Shown here: piece by piece, positions 15,273 through 18,591 of the stretch
Layout of the letters: each line of letters starts with the position of its first letter
How positions within the stretch are numbered: the stretch's first letter is position 1
Source: JBOGED01 sp050743625
GTDB taxonomy: Bacteria; Actinomycetota; Nitriliruptoria; Euzebyales; Egibacteraceae
NCBI GenBank assembly: GCA_050743625.1
Contig: JBOGED010000038.1
Coordinates: forward strand, 1 to 18,591
Reading direction: 5' to 3'
Length of the DNA: 18,591 nt
Notes under the pieces: model-generated
What the model was told of the DNA's origin: nothing
The model's input: the letters and a program-made list of their open reading frames with translations, nothing else
The model's database searches: none
Made by a program: the position numbers and the translations under genes

Positions 15273-15460
15273 GATGAGAATCGGCTGCACGTCGCCCGGT
15301 TTGTCGGGTTCGCGCCAGTTGGTTGGTGGCCTATTCCTGCACTGTGCAGAGTAATGCCGGTAGTTCGGCAAAACTCTGCACAGTAGCGCCCGGCGCTTCG
15401 TTCGATGCCTCGCTCGAGCGCGAAAAGGTCATGGGACGCCTGGTTTGCCTGATTCTCATC
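15273..15460. repeat. Nested inverted-repeat element between the siderophore operon and the TPR gene
   Basis: GATGAGAATC (15273-15282) and GATTCTCATC (15451-15460) form a perfect 10-bp outer inverted repeat about 190 bp across. Inside lies a much stronger hairpin (15341-15384). The 320-nt gap 15229-15548 holds no gene that I can support. The ends could be those of a small non-autonomous element or the closing stem of a structured RNA. No target duplication is visible. Confidence 0.45.
15341..15384. terminator. Strong symmetric hairpin between convergent genes
   Basis: A perfect 12-bp stem (ACTGTGCAGAGT, 15341-15352, with 15373-15384) is followed by a symmetric AA/AA internal loop, then TGCCG/CGGCA and a 6-base loop. 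It lies 113 nt past the decarboxylase stop and 165 nt past the convergent TPR gene stop, so it could serve as a two-way terminator. There is no U-tract on either strand, and its high symmetry also fits a protein-binding site. Confidence 0.55.
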
Positions 15461-15548
15461 CTCCGGGGAGGCGGCGCCAGCCGCCATGAGCTGCCAGCTG
15501 TGGCACGCTCTCCGAGACAGGTGTTGGGCGACACGGGTAAGCCACAGG

Positions 15549-16505
15549 TCAGACGAGGTGGAACTGCTCGTCTAGCTCGCGGACACACGGTAGCGCCCAT
15601 GAGCCCGGGAACGTGGCACGCAGCTGGCGGAGCCGCTCGTCGCCCAGCCTGTACCCTGTGCGCCGGCATTCGGCCAGCGCCTCGCCCGCCGTCGCGCAGG
15701 CCATCTCCGGGTCGCCGGCCACCGTGTACGCGTGCGCCGCGTCCACAAGGCAGCGCCCGGTTGCCCGCGCCCGGACCGTGGGCGCGCCCAACGCCGCCCG
15801 CAGCTCAGCCAGCGCCTCTTCCGTCGCGCCGAGCAGGCCGAGGACCATGCCTGACTGGCCGGCCATGTAGGACGCGTCCCACCCGGCGAAGTAACCCATG
15901 GTGGACAGGAACCCATGACCGTCGCCGCGGCCGAGCTGCCCGTACGCGGCGTCCAACGCTCCGTGCGCAGCGCGACCGTCATCGAGCGCGGCGTACTGGC
16001 GCGCCGCGGCTATCTCGACCCACAACGCCCACACACCCGGCTCCGCCGTCGCCCTGGCATGGTCGAGAAGGTCGAGCGCGGCGGCCGGCCGGCCAGTGTG
16101 TGACAGCGCCGTGCTCGCCGACCCCGACGCTCGCGAAACCAGCTCGCCACGTCCGGTCTCCCCGGCCAGCGATCGAGCAGCGGTCAGCAGCTCCCACGCC
16201 GCGGCCGCTCGGCCGCCGGCTACCGCCGCATGCCCCGCGAGCAACGCCGCATCCGTGGCCACCTCAAGCAACCGCTGGCGCCCGGAAACCCCGTACCCGC
16301 CCTCCCGCAGGCCGGCGAGCACGCGACCGAGCATGACGCGGGCCTCACGCTCCAGGTCGTGCGGGCTCGTGAGCGCCCATCGTGCGGCCAGGTCGTCACG
16401 TCCCTGCTCGGCCGCTTCTACGTTGATGCCGCTCATGACGCACCCCCCCACCAGCAGAACCACGCCGGCTGCCCCCCCTCGTCGCAGCACGGCTCTACGG
16501 TCCAT
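15549..16505 (-). CDS. TPR-like helical-repeat protein with Tat/lipoprotein-type N-terminus
   Basis: No function is assigned. The 318-residue product starts at ATG 16505, with GGAGGG 6 nt upstream. The N-terminus MDRRAVLRRGG followed by a short hydrophobic run and VGGC (Cys22) looks like a twin-arginine signal with a lipobox, so it may be exported and lipid-anchored. From about residue 40 it is Ala/Leu/Arg-rich paired helices resembling the TPR region found in the C-terminal half of actinobacterial XRE-type regulators (AAWELLTAARSLAGETGRGELVSRASGSAS is typical), but no helix-turn-helix is present. It may be a regulator that has lost its DNA-binding domain, where an internal RR segment is common, rather than a true lipoprotein. 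It converges on the siderophore operon and shows no obvious link to it. Confidence 0.75.
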   Translation of the reverse strand: MDRRAVLRRGGAAGVVLLVGGCVMSGINVEAAEQGRDDLAARWALTSPHDLEREARVMLGRVLAGLREGGYGVSGRQRLLEVATDAALLAGHAAVAGGRAAAAWELLTAARSLAGETGRGELVSRASGSASTALSHTGRPAAALDLLDHARATAEPGVWALWVEIAAARQYAALDDGRAAHGALDAAYGQLGRGDGHGFLSTMGYFAGWDASYMAGQSGMVLGLLGATEEALAELRAALGAPTVRARATGRCLVDAAHAYTVAGDPEMACATAGEALAECRRTGYRLGDERLRQLRATFPGSWALPCVRELDEQFHLV

Positions 16506-16948
16506 GGTTCGCCCTCCGTCGAGCTCGACCGCGACGCTACCCGCGTTCCATCCGCGCCGGTAGAGGCAATTCGCATCGCACTGGGCACAGGATGGGCACA
16601 GGATGGCGCGAGCCTATCCGCGACGATGAGCGGTGTGTCGCTGATCGCCGCCACCTTGAAGACCGCGGACGCGGACGCGGAGAATTCACAGTTCGCTGTC
16701 GCCCAGCCACCACATCGGCAGCTGGCCACCTAATGAGGCTGCGCCCTCGTACCCCGAGCTCGCGCCTGGCTTCCCCGCAATCGCACGCGCCGATGTGCCG
16801 TTGCTGGCACATACGCCCGCCGCGACACCTCCGTCGTCCCGAGGAACCCGCCGAGCACCACTGACCACAACGGCTCGCGCCCGTGTGCGTTCGCGGGCGC
16901 ATATGCCCCGTAACGAAACTTGTCACAACCGTAAAGATCCCGGCAACG
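16506..16948. other. Gene-poor stretch with two degenerate hairpin repeats
   Basis: I see no convincing gene here; the open frames have no recognisable protein pattern. A tandem 11-bp repeat GGGCACAGGAT lies at 16583-16604. Two similar segments of about 33 bases (16786-16818 and 16876-16908, roughly three quarters identical, both starting CGCGCC) each hold a small hairpin, the first being ATGTGCC/GGCACAT (16793-16812). The 90-nt offset does not fit a CRISPR array. The promoter of the leftward TPR gene should lie just right of 16505. Confidence 0.4.
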
Positions 16949-17086
16949 GAGGAACTCTAGCCGGTCTCCGCGGCGCACGAGCGCGCTGCCGTGCTCGGAC
17001 ACCACCAAGGTGAACCTGGCGTCGCTGAGCGCCTGCTCGGGAAGTCCCGCGACGGTCTCCTTGTGCTCCACCTCCTCGACACGCAC
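16949..17086 (-). pseudogene. Possible cas1 N-terminal remnant
   Basis: The frame downstream of cas3 on the same strand contains LVVSEHGSALVRRGDRLEF (about 16952-17008). It fits the first two strands of Cas1 (pattern L-V-x-E-x-G-x-x-L-x-x-x-G-x-x-L-x-V), the CRISPR spacer integrase. After this the frame stays open to 16730 but no longer resembles Cas1, and none of the integrase catalytic region is seen. No good start codon with a ribosome site is present. I infer a truncated cas1, or the end of a Cas4-Cas1 fusion lost by deletion. A chance match over about 20 residues is a real alternative. Confidence 0.35.
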
Positions 17087-17108
17087 GGTAGCGAGGGGGT
17101 GTGACAAA

Positions 17109-18591
17109 TTACATAAACATAAGACCGGTTTTTTCGTCGTACGGAGCGTGGACGACGTGGACGCCGAGGTCACGGCGCCACAAAGCCCGCCCCTGGCCCT
17201 TCAGCCAACCGAGCTGCTTGAAGGACACGGGGACGAGCAGCTCGCTGGCCTCCAACGGCCCACGGTCAGGGTCGGCGAGCAGCGCCTCGTACTCCCCCAC
17301 CAACCCGGCGGGGAGCACCTCGGCGCCGTCGAACAGCTCGTCGAAGCGGCAAGCCAGCGCGGCGTCCGACGAGAAGACCGGCATCTCGTCGAGGAACGCG
17401 CGGGTGAAGTCCCGCTGGACTTTGCGCACCCGCGCTTCCCACTCCGCGCCGCCGGCCAGCTCGAGCGCCTCGTCCAACCAGAACTGTAAGACCCCTTCGT
17501 CCACCGGCTCGCCGTCGTGTGGCGCCAGGACCGACCAGGCCGCCTCGAGGTCGGCGGCCTCATAGGGGAGCGGCTCGCCCCGAGCGCCGCCGAACACGAG
17601 CACATCCGCGGACGGGCGGGCGCGGCGGCGGTTGACCCTGCCCATCCGCTGGATCAGCGCGCTCAGCGGCGCGACCTCGGTCAGCCCCAGGTCGAAGTCG
17701 ACGTCCAAGCTGACCTCGACAACCTGGGTGGCCACGCACACCAGCGGGTCACGGCCCCCCGGTCCGCGCGCCGTGTGAAGGCGGGACTCCTTGCGCGCCC
17801 GGTCACGCGCGTTCAGGCGGCCGTGGAGCACCTCGACGACGTCCCCCAGCCGGCGGCGAAGCGCCTCGCCCAGCTCGATCGCCCAGCTCACGCGGTTCAC
17901 GACCACCAGGACCGCCTCGCCTCGCCGCAGCGCCGGCTCGGCCGCCGTGAGGGCGGCCTCGGCGGTCAACGGGCCCTCGCGCAGCACCAACCGGTGCCGG
18001 CGGAACCGGCGCAGCGTCGCGGCGTCCGCCCGCACCTCGGTCAGGCCGGGCAACAGGTCACCGAGCATACGGAGGAGGCGGCTGGGCAGCGTGGCCGACA
18101 GGACGCAGGCCTCACCGCGCAACGGGCCGGTCCACAGCCCGATCGCCGCGAGGATCAGGCCGAGCCGCGCCGGCTCGTAGGCGTGCAGCTCGTCGAACAC
18201 GAGGAGGGATCCCGCGGTGTCAGCGAGGACCGGCTCGGCGCCCCTGCCCCGAAGAGGCCTCGCAAGAGCTGGTACGGCGTGGTGACCCGCGCGGGTGGCC
18301 CGTGCAGCCGCGCGACCGCCCGATGCCGACGCGCCCGCGCCCGCGCGGTGGCGGGCGCCTGCTCGTCGTCCAGCAACCACCGGTAGAGGTGCCGCACCGC
18401 TCGGGAGTGCACCAGCGCGACCTCCGTACCGAGGCGCGCCTGGAGCCTGCGGTACATCGCGTCGATGCTCGCCTGGTAGGGCAACACGTAGAACAGCCGC
18501 GGCGACCAGTCACGCGCCGCCCGGCGCCGCTGCGCCCAGCACAGGGCGGCCTCGGTCTTGCCCGACCCGGTCGGCGCGATCAGCGCGACGT
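17109..18591 (-). pseudogene. cas3: CRISPR-associated helicase Cas3, type I, frameshifted and cut by the window edge
   Basis: Cas3 is the nuclease-helicase that degrades target DNA recruited by Cascade. The visible part has Walker A APTGSGKTE (18554-18577 region), then LPYQASIDAMYRRL and TTPYQLLRGLFG in one frame. The other frame carries DELH (within 18182-18199), LSATLP, the QVVEVSLDVDFD motif, and the arginine-finger motif IQRMGRVNRR. The two frames join only if one base is added near the G-runs at 18241-18250. One extra G would give F-G-A-G-G-A-E-P-V-L-A-D, which matches the usual spacing. This may be a real mutation or a homopolymer error. The protein ends YDEKTGLMFM at TAA 17109. The N-terminal HD nuclease domain, if present, lies outside the window. 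Subtype cannot be decided; neighbouring Cascade genes are not visible. Confidence 0.9.

Noticed and set aside
15323..16336. A 337-codon plus-strand frame over the hairpin element and TPR gene
   Set aside because: Pro/Arg/Ala-rich low-complexity product; the minus strand has a good ribosome site and a plausible helical protein.
16583..16604. Tandem 11-bp repeat GGGCACAGGAT
   Set aside because: Only two copies in non-coding DNA; no evidence of function beyond slippage.
17517..18386. A 289-codon plus-strand frame over cas3
   Set aside because: Opposite the conserved helicase motifs, so taken as a shadow.
17087..18591. CRISPR array near cas3
   Set aside because: No regularly spaced direct repeat is present in the window; an array, if any, is outside.

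Overview
The window is very G+C-rich DNA with third-position G/C bias, and it encodes a WhiB regulator, so it almost certainly comes from an actinomycete. The species cannot be told from the sequence. No rRNA, tRNA, transposase or CRISPR repeat array was seen.

Layout. (1) 1-675: a minus-strand WhiB-family regulator (261-494) with hairpins on both sides. (2) 675-6529: a minus-strand operon for ABC-transporter-dependent glycan export. Read 5' to 3' it holds a Wzm-like permease, a Wzt-like ATPase with an extra C-terminal domain, a family 2 glycosyltransferase, and a very long Ala-rich coiled-coil protein that ends in a textbook C2H2 zinc finger. (3) 6628-15228: a plus-strand siderophore locus. 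It holds a MarR regulator, a possible 23-codon leader ORF overlapping a 14-TM DHA2-type MFS exporter, two IucA/IucC-family NIS synthetases, a cytochrome P450 and a type III PLP decarboxylase. The last four genes are packed within 0-20 nt of each other. (4) 15229-15548: a non-coding stretch with nested inverted repeats. (5) 15549-16505: a minus-strand TPR-like protein with a Tat/lipoprotein-type N-terminus. (6) 16506-18591: the edge of a type I CRISPR-cas locus on the minus strand. It has a cas3 helicase that needs one frame correction and runs off the window, followed by a possible cas1 fragment.

How the parts may work together. Exporter + two NIS synthetases + fold-type-III decarboxylase is the core of the vibrioferrin (pvs) and staphyloferrin B (sbn) pathways. 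In those, NIS enzymes join carboxylic acids to amines or amino acids, and the decarboxylase trims an amino-acid-derived intermediate. No hydroxamate genes (flavin N-hydroxylase, acyltransferase) and no ATP-grasp ligase are seen here, and a P450 sits inside the operon. I infer a carboxylate-type siderophore with an oxidised position, possibly undescribed. Regulatory signals include a partial IdeR/DmdR-like iron box overlapping a leaderless-type promoter at the first NIS gene, alternative RNA hairpins at the exporter 5' end, and single TTA codons in four genes of the locus.

The export operon is the second point of interest, because a long coiled coil beside an ABC glycan exporter could act as a length ruler or scaffold. 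That idea is inference only.
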